Shown here: positions 18,774 to 28,173 of the stretch, one piece after another
Position numbering within the stretch: position 1 is the first letter of the stretch
How the letters are laid out: each line of letters starts with the position of its first letter
Assembly (NCBI GenBank): GCA_002709405.1
Contig: PAQV01000062.1
Location: 62,001 to 126,000, forward strand
DNA: 64,000 bases
DNA from: Paracoccaceae bacterium
GTDB lineage: Bacteria > Pseudomonadota > Alphaproteobacteria > Rhodobacterales > Rhodobacteraceae
Direction: 5' to 3'
The notes under the pieces: generated by a model
The model's database searches: none
Told to the model about the DNA's origin: nothing
The model's input: only the letters and a program-made list of their open reading frames with translations
Made by a program: the position numbers and the translations under genes

Positions 18774-19712
18774 TTAACCGGGGAAGTGTTTTCGCGTTTT
18801 TTCGGTCAGGTGGAGGTCATGTGTCAGCAAAAGCGACTCGGCTGCCAAACGGTCGGTTAGCCCGGCACTGTCGGACATGACCTCGTCATAGAAGGCGCGC
18901 AGACCAGTTTCGCCGGCATCCCTTTCAAGCCAGTGAAAAATGTCGTTCAGATTCATGCCGCCCTTGTCGGCGGGCCGTGTGGCGGGCAGCTCTGCCCGGT
19001 AAGATCCGTTCTGCAGGCGAAAGCGGTAATGGTCCAGAAAGTCGGCCCAGTCGCGCGCATGGCAGTGCAGCAGGGTCATGGCCGTCAGTTCGGTTTCGCC
19101 CGGGTTCATCGTGTCGCCGCGGAAGGCGTTGTGGATCCGGATGGTGATGTCGTCCATCCGCGTGCGCGTGAATAATTTCCCCGCGGTGTGACTGACGAAG
19201 CCGCCACGCAGATAGGATCCGAAGGTGGGGTACAGCCGGTCGACGATGGCCTGGCGGTCGGGGCCGGTGGGGACGAAGGCCTTGAAGGCGTGGCCGGCCC
19301 CCGCAAGCGCCTCTGACGGTCTGATACGTGCTGTCAGAATGTCAGCGGGCAGGGCGGACAGGGTGTCGGCAACGGATTGGTCAGGCAGGAGGAACTCGTC
19401 CACATCCATGTGGATCAGCCAGTCAACCTCGGCCTTGCGCCGATAGGCATGGGTCGCGTTGGTCGATTGGCGCACCTGATGCTTTAGGGGACGTTTCCCG
19501 CCGTGCTTCTTCCACCATGTCGCATCGCACCGGCGCACGCGGATCTTGGGGTGGGCCTTGAGGATGTCGAAGGCATCGCTGGAGGGATCATCCAGGTAGA
19601 TGTACAGCCGGTGCGCCCCAAGCTCCAGGTGGTGGGCGGCAAAGCCCAGGATCTCGGCCGTCGGGGCCTTGATGGTCGAGGCCAGGCCCCACAGAGGGAG
19701 AGGCCCGGCCAT
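18774..19712 (-). CDS. Glycosyltransferase family 2 type protein (GT92-like)
   Basis: The 312-aa protein has an N-terminal nucleotide-sugar region (ASTIKAPTAEILGFAAHHLELG), a YLDDPSSD segment and the metal-binding DxD in WLIHMDVDEFLLPDQ near residue 100. It is related to the larger glycosyltransferases at 47062-52170, which share the DW----DVDEF block. No membrane helix is visible, so it should act on the cytoplasmic side on a glycan precursor. It begins 3 bp after the prfC stop and is probably cotranscribed with it, though no functional link is evident. Confidence 0.8.
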   Translation of the reverse strand: MAGPLPLWGLASTIKAPTAEILGFAAHHLELGAHRLYIYLDDPSSDAFDILKAHPKIRVRRCDATWWKKHGGKRPLKHQVRQSTNATHAYRRKAEVDWLIHMDVDEFLLPDQSVADTLSALPADILTARIRPSEALAGAGHAFKAFVPTGPDRQAIVDRLYPTFGSYLRGGFVSHTAGKLFTRTRMDDITIRIHNAFRGDTMNPGETELTAMTLLHCHARDWADFLDHYRFRLQNGSYRAELPATRPADKGGMNLNDIFHWLERDAGETGLRAFYDEVMSDSAGLTDRLAAESLLLTHDLHLTEKTRKHFPG

Positions 19713-19715
19713 GGA

Positions 19716-21323
19716 TCAGACCATCATTTCCTTGGTGGCGGTCAGCTTGACGTCGGGATAGTCGCGCTCCACCCGGTCGATGTCCCATTGCAGGCGCGTC
19801 AGGTAGACGACATCGCCATCATGATCATGGCTGATGTGCTGCTTGTTGGCGTCGGCGAATTTCTCGACCGCCTGCTTGTCACCGCCGACCCAGCGCGCGC
19901 TGGTGAATTGCGAAGGCTCGAAGCGGACGGGCAGGCCGTATTCCATCTCGATCCGGCTGGCGAGGACCTCGAATTGCAGCTGCCCCACGACGCCGACGAT
20001 GAAGCCCGAGCCGATCGACGGCTTGAACACCTTGGCCGCGCCTTCCTCGGCAAATTGCATCAGCGCCTTTTCCAGGTGCTTGGCCTTCATCGGATCGCCC
20101 GCGCGGACGCCTTGCAGCAGTTCCGGCGCAAAGGACGGGATGCCGGTCACGCGCAGCGCCTCGCCCTCGGTCAGCGTGTCACCGATGCGCAGCTGGCCGT
20201 GGTTGGGAATGCCGATGATGTCGCCGGCCCAGGCCTCCTCGGCCAGTTCACGGTCAGAGGCCAGGAACAGCACGGGGTTCGAAATCGCCATCGGTTTCTT
20301 GGACCGGACGTGGGTCAGCTTCATGCCCCGCTTGAAATGTCCTGACGCCATCCTGACAAAGGCGACGCGGTCCCGATGCTTGGGATCCATGTTCGCCTGG
20401 ACCTTGAAGACAAAGCCGGAAACCTTTGTTTCTTCTGGCGCAATCTGGCGCGGTTCGGCCGACTGAATCTGCGGCTGCGGCCCGTAGGCCCCGATCCCGT
20501 CCATCAGTTCCTTGACCCCGAACGAGTTGATCGCCGAGCCGAACCAGATCGGTGTCAGCGTCCCGTCAAGCAGCGCCTGGCGCTCCAGCGGGGGCAGAAG
20601 CTCGCGCGCCATCTCCAGTTCTTCCTTGAGCTGGTCGAGCAGATGCGCGGGCACGTGTTCTGCCAGCTTGGGGTCGTCGAGGCCCTCGATCTTGATGCTT
20701 TCGGCCACCTTGTTGCGGTCGGCCCGGTCCATCAGTTCCAGCCGGTCGCGCAGGATGTCGTAGCAACCGACAAAGTCGCGCCCCTGGCCGATCGGCCAGG
20801 AGGCGGGCGTCACGTCGATCGCCAGGTTTTCCTGTATTTCATCAATGATCTCGAAAACATCCCGGCTTTCCCGGTCCATTTTGTTGCAAAATGTCAAGAT
20901 CGGGAGGTCACGCAAACGGCAGACCTCGAACAGTTTCTGGGTCTGGCTTTCGACCCCCTTGGCCCCGTCGATAACCATGATCGCCGCATCGACCGCCGTC
21001 AGCGTCCGATAGGTGTCTTCCGAGAAATCCGAGTGGCCGGGCGTGTCGACAAGGTTGAACCGGAAGTTGCCATAGTCGAAGGACATGGCCGACGCCGACA
21101 CCGAGATCCCCCGGTCCTTTTCCATCTGCATGAAGTCCGACCGCGTCCGCCGCGCTTCGCCCTTTGCGCGCACCTGGCCGGCCATCTGGATGGCGCCGCC
21201 GTACAGAAGGAACTTCTCGGTCAGCGTCGTCTTGCCCGCATCGGGATGCGAGATGATGGCAAAGGTCCGGCGCCGCGCGATCTCGGGCGGCAGTTCGGGG
21301 CGGTTCGAAGCGGTGTCCAACAT
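19716..21323 (-). CDS. prfC: Peptide chain release factor 3
   Basis: Ribosome-associated GTPase that recycles RF1/RF2. The 535-aa protein has G1 HPDAGKTTLTEK near residue 26, the G2/switch I region with RRTRSDFMQMEKDRGISV, G3 DTPGHSDF and G4 FCNKMDRE, followed by EF-Tu domain 2-like and C-terminal RF3 regions. Length matches E. coli RF3 (about 529). ATG start; the glycosyltransferase gene follows closely. Confidence 0.96.
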   Translation of the reverse strand: MLDTASNRPELPPEIARRRTFAIISHPDAGKTTLTEKFLLYGGAIQMAGQVRAKGEARRTRSDFMQMEKDRGISVSASAMSFDYGNFRFNLVDTPGHSDFSEDTYRTLTAVDAAIMVIDGAKGVESQTQKLFEVCRLRDLPILTFCNKMDRESRDVFEIIDEIQENLAIDVTPASWPIGQGRDFVGCYDILRDRLELMDRADRNKVAESIKIEGLDDPKLAEHVPAHLLDQLKEELEMARELLPPLERQALLDGTLTPIWFGSAINSFGVKELMDGIGAYGPQPQIQSAEPRQIAPEETKVSGFVFKVQANMDPKHRDRVAFVRMASGHFKRGMKLTHVRSKKPMAISNPVLFLASDRELAEEAWAGDIIGIPNHGQLRIGDTLTEGEALRVTGIPSFAPELLQGVRAGDPMKAKHLEKALMQFAEEGAAKVFKPSIGSGFIVGVVGQLQFEVLASRIEMEYGLPVRFEPSQFTSARWVGGDKQAVEKFADANKQHISHDHDGDVVYLTRLQWDIDRVERDYPDVKLTATKEMMV

Positions 21324-21364
21324 GAGCGCGCTATAAATGGCGGCGGGCGTGCGCGCAACAATCC

Positions 21365-22369
21365 CTAGCGGGTCGAGGCTCTGCGCAGCAATTCGATGGC
21401 ATCGGGCCTGTCCAGAAGCGATTTCTGCACATCCAGCCCATGATCCGCCCGGTCGTCGTTGCGCGGCAGCAGGGTTTGCAGCCGTTCTACAAGCTCGCTG
21501 GGCAGGGCGGGCCGGGTGCGGGGGTTCACCAGGGTCGATTCGGCGGCGATGCCCTCGGCATAGATGATGTGATGGCGGTCGAAGAGGATCTGGTAATAAT
21601 CCACGTAGCCGCCGGTGCGCACATAGATCGACTCGTCATTGACCAGATGGCGCGCGGGCACCAGCAGATCGGCCCGCCCCGCGCCGATCCGGTCGGTGCG
21701 CTGATAGATGAACAACCGGTGATCGGGGCTGACCACCAGGTCGTTTTCGTTGTTCAGGGTGCCCTTGGTAACCACGATGGGCGCGAATTCTCCAAGGGCG
21801 CGCACGGTGGTCTGGCCGATCCAGCGCACCTCTTGCGCGCCGCCATCACGGGTCAGGACCCGGTCACCCGGAGAGATCTGCTCGATCGGGATCTGCCGGC
21901 CCGTGGCCATGGTGATTTGGGTACCACGGGTGAACGAGACACAGGCGATCTGGGCGAATTTGGAGGAGACTTCCTCGCGCCCGGCGCCGACGAGCGTGTA
22001 TTCCATGCGCGGCACCAGCGGGGCGAGGGGCAGCAGGTAGATGTCGTCGATATGGCCGGCATCGTCGACCTCGACCAGAACCAGCGCGTCGGTGGTTTCG
22101 CCATCGGGCGTCATCAGCAGCAGGGTGCAATCCAGGTGCAGCCGGGCGCCCGGCGTACCGACGCCGGTGGACCGCGAAATGGTAAACACACCCTCGCTGA
22201 CGGCGTGAATCGCCAGGCGGACCCGTTCGCTGCCCGGGGTCAGTTCATAGACGTCGTCCAGCGTCAGCTCGGCCAGGAAGGACACCGGGTCGCCCATGTT
22301 CGCCCCAAGCAACACGCGGAAGCACAAGGCGGGATAGACAAGGATCGACTGGACGGGTGCGTTGGACAT
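21365..22369 (-). CDS. Hint-domain (Hedgehog/intein) protein
   Basis: I take the ATG at 22369 (MSNAPVQS); a longer frame to 22498 exists but its extra N-terminus looks non-coding. The 334-aa protein has an N-terminal domain of about 150 residues and then a Hint_2 module: CVSFTRGTQITMATGRQIPIE, ISPGDRVLTRDGG and the C-terminal DHHIIYAEG-type block. The residue just before F in the splice-like motif is Ser instead of the usual Cys, with a Cys two residues earlier. Such proteins are abundant in roseobacters, possibly self-processing secreted factors; function is unknown. Confidence 0.8.
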   Translation of the reverse strand: MSNAPVQSILVYPALCFRVLLGANMGDPVSFLAELTLDDVYELTPGSERVRLAIHAVSEGVFTISRSTGVGTPGARLHLDCTLLLMTPDGETTDALVLVEVDDAGHIDDIYLLPLAPLVPRMEYTLVGAGREEVSSKFAQIACVSFTRGTQITMATGRQIPIEQISPGDRVLTRDGGAQEVRWIGQTTVRALGEFAPIVVTKGTLNNENDLVVSPDHRLFIYQRTDRIGAGRADLLVPARHLVNDESIYVRTGGYVDYYQILFDRHHIIYAEGIAAESTLVNPRTRPALPSELVERLQTLLPRNDDRADHGLDVQKSLLDRPDAIELLRRASTR

Positions 22370-22543
22370 GTGACTGGCGCGCTGCGCTTTGTGAGATTTC
22401 GTTACGGAACACAACCGAGGATACGCGGTACCGTCCGCATTGCACACCGGGAATGTGGCGGGTTGTGGTCGGCGCAGGGGTGTTTTGCTGGCACTCACTA
22501 GCCCGAAAATGTTAACGAAACGGCAAAGCTAAAAGGAAGCGAC

Positions 22544-23323
22544 ATGGATCTTGGACTTCGCGGAAAGCGCGCCATTGTCTGCGCGTCAAGCAAGGGGTTG
22601 GGCCTGGGCTGTGCCGAGGCCCTGGCCGAGGCCGGGGTCGACCTGGTGATGAATGCCCGTGGGGCCGAGGTGCTGGAAAGCGAAGCCGCCCGGCTGCGCG
22701 ACACCTACGGCGTTGCCGTGACGACGGTGGCCTGCGACCTGACCACGCCCGAGGGCCAGGCGCAGGTGCTGGACGCGGCCGGAGCGGTGGACATCCTGGT
22801 CAACAACAACGGCGGTCCGCCCCCGGGGATCTGGAGCGATTGGGATCGCGACGATTTCATCAAAGCGCTGGACGCCAACATGCTGACGCCGATTGCGCTG
22901 ATGAAAGCCGTTCTGCCGGGGATGATGGACCGGCGGTGGGGGAGGGTGGTCAACATCACCTCGGTGTCGGTGAAAGCGCCGATTGCGACGCTGGGCCTGT
23001 CGAACTCGGCCCGGGCCGGGTTGACCGGCTACGTGGGCGGCACGTCGCGCCAGGTCGCGCCCTATGGTGTGACGATCAACAACCTGCTGCCCGGGCTGCA
23101 CGATACCGACCGGATCAAGACCACGGATGCCGCCGTTTCAAAGCAAACCGGCCAGTCTCTGGACCAGGTCCGGGCCGAACGCGAGGCCTCTATTCCTGTG
23201 GGGCGGATGGGCACACCGCAAGAGTTCGGTCAGGCCTGTGCCTTCCTGTGTTCCCAACATGCCGGCTTTATCGTGGGTCAGAACATCCTGCTGGATGGCG
23301 GCGTGACAAATGCGACACTTTAA
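22544..23323 (+). CDS. Short-chain dehydrogenase/reductase-like protein with altered active site
   Basis: The 259-aa Rossmann protein has the cofactor motif ASSKGLGLG (a variant of TGxxxGxG), the NNNGGPPPG segment where NNAG is usual, and the catalytic-Ser region ITSVSV. The YxxxK motif is replaced: aligned with FabG, the Tyr is Ser and the Lys is Arg (LSNSARAG). A known SDR subgroup has this GGPPPG plus SNSARAG pattern, annotated as 3-oxoacyl-ACP reductase homologues, so activity cannot be assumed. It follows an AAGGAAG site and ends 3 bp before the HEAT-repeat gene. Confidence 0.85.
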   Translation: MDLGLRGKRAIVCASSKGLGLGCAEALAEAGVDLVMNARGAEVLESEAARLRDTYGVAVTTVACDLTTPEGQAQVLDAAGAVDILVNNNGGPPPGIWSDWDRDDFIKALDANMLTPIALMKAVLPGMMDRRWGRVVNITSVSVKAPIATLGLSNSARAGLTGYVGGTSRQVAPYGVTINNLLPGLHDTDRIKTTDAAVSKQTGQSLDQVRAEREASIPVGRMGTPQEFGQACAFLCSQHAGFIVGQNILLDGGVTNATL

Positions 23324-23326
23324 GTC

Positions 23327-24448
23327 ATGGCGTCAGGCTATTCGCTGAAAGACGATCTTTTCAACGCGGTAACGGTCGGTCGTCTGGCTGGTGAATTTGC
23401 CGCGACCGGGGATTTCGATGGGGAGAGGTTCCAGCGTGCGGTCCTCTCCCGACTTGAAGAACTGGAGCTGAAGCAGCGGATCAGCTGGATCGCCGAATGC
23501 CTGCTGGACCAATTGCCCGATACCTTGCCCAAGGCGGCGCCGATCCTGCGGGCCGCCCTGCCGCCTCCGCTGGACCCGGCCCGTACCGATAACGATTTCG
23601 GTTCGTTCATCCATGCGCCCCTGGGCGAGGTCGTGACGGCCCTGGGGCTGGATGACCACCCCGACCTCGCGCTCGACCTGCTCGAAGAGATCACGCAGCG
23701 GTTTTCGATGGAGTTCTCGATCCGGGCCTTTCTGATCCGCTGGCCCGACCTTGTGCTGGCGCGGATGGAGCATTGGGCCGGGCACTCCAACTACCATGTC
23801 CGCCGCCTGGTCAGCGAAGGCACGCGCCCCAAGCTGCCATGGGCTCAATCCGTGGGGCTGTCGCCTGACCGGACCCTGCCATTGCTTGACCGGCTGCACG
23901 CGGATGGCACGCGGTATGTGACCCGTTCGGTGGCCAACCACCTGAACGATATCACCAAGACCGCGCCCGACCTGGCGATGGACCGGATCGAGCTTTGGCG
24001 GTCCAAGGACCAACAGACCCCGGCAGAGCTGACCTGGATGACCAAACATGCGCTGCGCGGTCTGATCAAGGCAGGGGATGGGCGGGCCATGGGGCTTGTG
24101 GGGTTCGATCCAGACGCCCCCGTCGAAGTGACATCATTCACGGTGCCCGCAACGGCCCGAATAGGCGAGACGATCGAAATTGCCACGCTCCTGACATCGC
24201 CGGTCCAGACCGGGGTTCTTGTCGATTATGTCTTCTGGCGGCGTCGCGCCAATGGCGAACTTGCGCCAAAGGTCCACAAGCTTCGGTCAGCGCAACTGAC
24301 ACCGGGACACTCCGTGTCCTTGACGAAGCGGCATCAGTTCAAAGGGGATGCCACCACGTTCCGGCTGTACCCGGGCCGCCAGAAAATTGCTCTTCAGATC
24401 AATGGGCGGATCCGGGCCGAGGCCGAAATCGACCTGCTTGCCCCCTGA
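23327..24448 (+). CDS. HEAT-repeat DNA alkylation repair protein (AlkC/AlkD-like)
   Basis: The 373-aa protein is helical: helical pairs from residues 20-230, with SNYHVRRLVSEGTRPKLPW, YVTRSVANHLNDI and LTWMTKHALRGLI blocks typical of the AlkC/AlkD HEAT-repeat glycosylase superfamily. A C-terminal beta-rich part (about 270-373, with VLVDYVFWRRR and KRHQFKGDATTFRLYPG) matches the immunoglobulin-like extension of AlkC proteins. Probably removes N3-alkylpurines. Start codon 3 bp after the SDR stop implies co-translation. Confidence 0.8.
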   Translation: MASGYSLKDDLFNAVTVGRLAGEFAATGDFDGERFQRAVLSRLEELELKQRISWIAECLLDQLPDTLPKAAPILRAALPPPLDPARTDNDFGSFIHAPLGEVVTALGLDDHPDLALDLLEEITQRFSMEFSIRAFLIRWPDLVLARMEHWAGHSNYHVRRLVSEGTRPKLPWAQSVGLSPDRTLPLLDRLHADGTRYVTRSVANHLNDITKTAPDLAMDRIELWRSKDQQTPAELTWMTKHALRGLIKAGDGRAMGLVGFDPDAPVEVTSFTVPATARIGETIEIATLLTSPVQTGVLVDYVFWRRRANGELAPKVHKLRSAQLTPGHSVSLTKRHQFKGDATTFRLYPGRQKIALQINGRIRAEAEIDLLAP

Positions 24449-24536
24449 GACCAACCGCCGCTTGCCACTTTTTAAGGGCGTTGTTATCCGGGATGAACCC
24501 GACCCCCATGGTCAGCTATTTATCGCGAGACCCGGC

Positions 24537-25649
24537 GTGACGCTCGATACAGTTCCTTTCACCTCTTCCGAAGCGGCCGTCCCCCGGTTGGAAATCCGGA
24601 ATCTGACCTGCGAATTCAACGGCCGCGTGGTTGTGGACGACGTGTCCTTGTCGATCCTGCCCGGTCAGGTAACCTGTCTACTTGGGCCCTCCGGGTGCGG
24701 CAAGTCCACGACCCTTCGCATCATCGCAGGCGTCGAACAGCAGTCCGGCGGAGAGATCCTGCTGGACGGGCAGACGATCAGCGGTCCTGACATCTTCCTG
24801 CCACCAGAGCGGCGCTCTATCGGCCTGATGTTCCAGGACTTTGCGCTGTTTCCCCATCTGAGCGTCGCGGACAACGTGGCTTTCGGGTTGCGCCGCAGGG
24901 CGGGCGAGGAAAAGCGCGCCCGGGTCGAAGAGCTTCTGGATCGGGTGGATCTGGTGCGGTTCATCGACAATTTTCCGCACGAATTGTCGGGAGGCGAACA
25001 GCAACGGGTGGCCTTGGCCCGCGCCCTGGCGCCGCGCCCGCGGGTGATGTTGATGGACGAACCCTTTTCCGGGCTCGACAACCGTTTGCGGGACGGGATT
25101 CGCGATGACACGCTGGATTTGCTGAAGGCCGAGGACACCGCCGTGCTGCTGGTGACCCACGAACCCGAAGAGGCCATGCGGATGGCCGATGAAATCGCGT
25201 TGATGCGGCATGGGCAGATCGTCCAGCACGGCGCGCCTTACAATGTCTACACACGCCCCGTGGACCGCGACGCCGTGGCCTTCTTTTCGGACGTCAACGT
25301 CTTGCATACGCAGGTGAACAAGGCCTTGGCCGACACCGTCTTCGGGCGGTTCCTGGCCCCCGGCCTGCCGGATGGAACGGCAGTCGATATCGTCTTTCGG
25401 CCGCAGCACGTCCGCATTGATTTCGACCGCAACGGCAATGGCCCCTTGCCGACACCCCGCGACGGTGCGGCCGCCCGCGGCAGGGTGCAGCGCGCACGGT
25501 TCATGGGGCACGAAAGCCTCGTCGAATTCCAGATGGACCACGACGGATCCATGCTGAAGGTCACCGTGCCCGGCGTGTTTCTTCCTAAAACCGGGCGCCA
25601 TCTGTGGCTCACCATTCCGCGCGAAAAGTGCTTTATCTTTCCGTCATAG
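24537..25649 (+). CDS. ABC transporter ATP-binding protein, FbpC/PotA type, orphan
   Basis: I use the GTG at 24537, which gives a 370-aa protein with its first beta strand (RLEIRNLTCEF) at residue 17; longer in-frame starts run into the upstream gene. Visible: Walker A GPSGCGKSTT, Q-loop FQDFALFP, signature LSGGEQQRVALARAL, Walker B VMLMDEPFSGLD and H-loop THEPEEAM, then a TOBE-like C-terminal domain with VDIVFRPQHVRID. This architecture fits ferric-iron, thiamine or polyamine importers. No permease or binding-protein gene is nearby, so the partner is encoded elsewhere. The downstream neighbour is convergent. Confidence 0.88.
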   Translation: MTLDTVPFTSSEAAVPRLEIRNLTCEFNGRVVVDDVSLSILPGQVTCLLGPSGCGKSTTLRIIAGVEQQSGGEILLDGQTISGPDIFLPPERRSIGLMFQDFALFPHLSVADNVAFGLRRRAGEEKRARVEELLDRVDLVRFIDNFPHELSGGEQQRVALARALAPRPRVMLMDEPFSGLDNRLRDGIRDDTLDLLKAEDTAVLLVTHEPEEAMRMADEIALMRHGQIVQHGAPYNVYTRPVDRDAVAFFSDVNVLHTQVNKALADTVFGRFLAPGLPDGTAVDIVFRPQHVRIDFDRNGNGPLPTPRDGAAARGRVQRARFMGHESLVEFQMDHDGSMLKVTVPGVFLPKTGRHLWLTIPREKCFIFPS

Positions 25650-25665
25650 GGGATTGCCAAGGGCG

Positions 25666-26337
25666 TTACCGGTCAAGGTCCTGGTAATCCTTTAGTCGCT
25701 TGCCGGGCTCGTCCACGAAGAGTTCGGGCAGGATGTCCGCGCTTTCGATCAGGTCGACCCGGAACACTCTGAAATCACAGCGTAGTTCGCACCATGCGGT
25801 CAGGGACCACACACGGCCGAAATGCTCGATCTGCAAGGGCCGGATGGTGCGAAAGCTCCAGACATCGTCGGGGCGGCGGTAACTCAGCCGTAGTTTTTGT
25901 TTACCACGGATGGCCGCGCGGATCGTGGACATGTGGGAAAATCCACGCGCCGCGTCCGAGAACGGATATACCGCCAGAGCTTCGGATTGGTCCGGCGGCG
26001 CCTCGCCCGGCAGGGCATTGTCGATCTTGTCGGACAGGGACAAGGCCGCGGTCCTCAGCCCGGGATCGGGGGCCTCTGCGACGATGGCCAGGCCCAATTG
26101 CAGGGCCTCTACCTCTTCAGGTGTCAGGACCATTGGCGGCAGGGTCAGCGCATCAAGCGCGCGATACCCGGCCCCCCGCGTGCCTTCGACTGGAACGCCG
26201 GAGGAGATCAGCGTTTCCATGTCGCGATAGATCGTACGGACAGAGACCTGGAACGCGGCAGCCAGGTCTTCGGCCCGGTGCACGCCGCCTTCGCGGAGCA
26301 GGGTCATGAGGTCAAGCAATCGGTCGCTGCGGCGCAT
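25666..26337 (-). CDS. YafY-type transcriptional regulator (HTH_11 plus WYL)
   Basis: The 223-aa protein starts at MRRSDRLLDL with an N-terminal winged helix (LREGGVHRAEDLAAAFQVSVRTIYRDMETL) and continues with the WYL domain, including KLRLSYRRPDD and RTIRPLQIEHFGRVWSLTAWCELR. WYL regulators sense a ligand through the WYL pocket and repress or activate nearby genes. A perfect inverted repeat lies 40-57 bp upstream of the ATG, suggesting autoregulation. It is divergent from tatA and convergent with the ABC gene. Confidence 0.88.
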   Translation of the reverse strand: MRRSDRLLDLMTLLREGGVHRAEDLAAAFQVSVRTIYRDMETLISSGVPVEGTRGAGYRALDALTLPPMVLTPEEVEALQLGLAIVAEAPDPGLRTAALSLSDKIDNALPGEAPPDQSEALAVYPFSDAARGFSHMSTIRAAIRGKQKLRLSYRRPDDVWSFRTIRPLQIEHFGRVWSLTAWCELRCDFRVFRVDLIESADILPELFVDEPGKRLKDYQDLDR

Positions 26338-26376
26338 GAGAGGTCCTTTCCCTGGACAGGGTATCCCAGAAAGAAA

Positions 26377-26394
26377 CTGACAAAAAGTTGTCAG
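26377..26394. promoter_or_regulatory. Candidate operator of the WYL regulator
   Basis: CTGACAA (26377-26383) and TTGTCAG (26388-26394) form a perfect 7-bp inverted repeat with a 4-base AAAG spacer, located between the start codon of the WYL regulator and the tat operon. Dyad half-sites of this size are what a dimeric winged-helix regulator would bind. Confidence 0.5.
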
Positions 26395-26545
26395 GAGTGG
26401 CGCCGACCTCATTTTTCCGGGCATTTTTCCAGCCTGGACCGGGGCCCGGCACCTTGTTCATCTTTTCCCGCCTTCGGGCCCGTCCTATCACCATACACCA
26501 GAACAATGTGGCGCGGGGCGGCTCGCGCGGGGAAAGGACATTCAC

Positions 26546-26767
26546 ATGTTGAACAATATCGGACTTCCGGGCCTGCTTCTGATCGCTGTCGTGGTGCTGG
26601 TGCTTTTTGGGCGCGGCAAGATCAGCTCGATGATGGGTGAGGTCGGCAAGGGCATCACCTCGTTCAAGAAGGGCATGAACGAAGGGGCCAAGGAACTGGA
26701 CGAACAGCTGGGCGATACTGCCAAGGACGTGACGCCCGAAGCCGAGACCGACAAGACCAAGGCCTGA
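26546..26767 (+). CDS. tatA: Sec-independent protein translocase subunit TatA
   Basis: The 73-aa protein has an N-terminal membrane helix ([15 protein letters not shown]), the conserved FG hinge (FGRGKI), an amphipathic helix ([17 protein letters not shown]) and an acidic, charged tail. It forms the ring-like translocation assembly for folded twin-arginine substrates. GGAAAGGA lies upstream as ribosome-binding site; tatB follows after 6 bp. Confidence 0.95.
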   Translation: MLNNIGLPGLLLIAVVVLVLFGRGKISSMMGEVGKGITSFKKGMNEGAKELDEQLGDTAKDVTPEAETDKTKA

Positions 26768-26773
26768 TCTGAC

Positions 26774-27241
26774 ATGTTCGATCTGGGCTGGAGCGAGCTT
26801 CTGGTCATCGGCATCGTCGCCCTGATCGTGGTCGGGCCGAAGGATTTGCCGGTGTTGTTCCGCAATGTCGGGCGGTTTGTCGGCAAGGCTAAGGCGATGG
26901 CGCGCGAGTTCAGCCGCGCGATGAACGATGCGGCTGACGAATCGGGAATTCGGGATGTGGCCAAGGGCCTGAACACAGCGACGAACCCGTTGGGCTCGGC
27001 GATGGACGGCATCAAGGATGCGGCCAGGGACCTGACGTCCTCGCTGGATCCCAAGAAATTTGACGCCGAGTCCGAGACCGGCAAGTTGGCGGCCGAGCGC
27101 GCCGAGCAGGCCAAGAAGATACAGGCCCAGACGGCGCGCGCGGCGGCCGAGCGCAAGGCCAAGGAGGCCGAAGCCGCCTTGGCCAAGGCCGAAGAGGCCG
27201 AGGCCGCCTTGCAGTCGGCAGAGAAGAAGACCGAGACATGA
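26774..27241 (+). CDS. tatB: Sec-independent protein translocase subunit TatB
   Basis: The 155-aa protein has the [26 protein letters not shown]-terminus with the conserved Glu and the GP hinge, then an amphipathic helix ([22 protein letters not shown]) and a long Ala/Glu/Lys-rich C-terminal helix ([19 protein letters not shown]). With TatC it makes the signal-peptide receptor. Its end overlaps tatC by 4 bases (ATGA). Confidence 0.94.
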   Translation: MFDLGWSELLVIGIVALIVVGPKDLPVLFRNVGRFVGKAKAMAREFSRAMNDAADESGIRDVAKGLNTATNPLGSAMDGIKDAARDLTSSLDPKKFDAESETGKLAAERAEQAKKIQAQTARAAAERKAKEAEAALAKAEEAEAALQSAEKKTET

Positions 27242-28173
27242 CCAGCACGCATGACGACGACATCGAGGACAGCGCCGCGCCGCTGATCGAGCACCTGACA
27301 GAATTGCGACAACGGCTGATCTGGTCCGTTGTCGCCTTTCTCGTGGCGATGGTGGTGTGTTTTTCGATCGGGGGCACGATCCTCGATTTCCTGCTGGTGC
27401 CGATCGAAAAGACGATGCGGTCCCTGGGCGATCCAAACCCGGTCATGCAGTACACTGCGCCGCAAGAGTACTTCTTTACCCTGGTCCGGATATCCATGGT
27501 CGGCGGGCTTGGGCTGGCCTTTCCGGTCATCGCCTACCAGCTTTGGCGTTTCGTGGCGCCGGGTCTGTACCGATCTGAAAAGAATGCGTTTCTGCCCTTC
27601 CTCGTCGCGTCTCCGGGGTTGTTCCTAGTGGGCGCGGCCTTTGCCCATTACGTGGTCACGCCGCTGGCGATGCAGTTCTTCCTGGGCTTTGCAGATGCCG
27701 CGTCGATGATTTCGACCTTCGTGGCCTCTGTCGCGGACGGGGTTGCCGAAGGCGTAGTCGAGGTGCCGGAAGAGCCGGTCGAGCAAGGCATTGCCATCGT
27801 GTTCAACGGCAAGGTCAATGAAACGCTCGACATCACGCTGAAGCTGATCGTGGCCTTCGGTCTGTGTTTCCAACTGCCAGTGCTCCTGACACTCATGGGC
27901 AAGGCGGGTCTGGTCAGCGCCGAGGGGCTTGGCAACGTGCGCAAGTACGCCGTGGTCGCGATCCTGCTGCTCGCGGCACTGGTGACGCCTCCGGATGTGA
28001 TCACCCAGGTGATCCTGTTCTGCGTGGTCTATGGCCTCTATGAAATCTCGATCTTCCTGGTGAAGCGCGTCGAAGCCAAACGCGAGGCCGAGCTGCGGGC
28101 CGATGGCTATTACGACGACGATGAGGACGAGGACCCGATGGCGGCCGAGTTCGACGACGAGGACAGCAAGTGA
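27238..28173 (+). CDS. tatC: Sec-independent protein translocase subunit TatC
   Basis: Six-helix receptor core, 311 aa. Conserved blocks are [12 protein letters not shown] at the N-terminus, [17 protein letters not shown] and [20 protein letters not shown] near residues 80-120, and FQLPVLLTL near residue 215. There is a long acidic C-terminal tail ([10 protein letters not shown]). The insertion [15 protein letters not shown] between helices 3 and 4 is somewhat long but is seen in relatives. The stop overlaps the DUF815 gene start by one base. Confidence 0.96.
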   Translation: MTSTHDDDIEDSAAPLIEHLTELRQRLIWSVVAFLVAMVVCFSIGGTILDFLLVPIEKTMRSLGDPNPVMQYTAPQEYFFTLVRISMVGGLGLAFPVIAYQLWRFVAPGLYRSEKNAFLPFLVASPGLFLVGAAFAHYVVTPLAMQFFLGFADAASMISTFVASVADGVAEGVVEVPEEPVEQGIAIVFNGKVNETLDITLKLIVAFGLCFQLPVLLTLMGKAGLVSAEGLGNVRKYAVVAILLLAALVTPPDVITQVILFCVVYGLYEISIFLVKRVEAKREAELRADGYYDDDEDEDPMAAEFDDEDSK

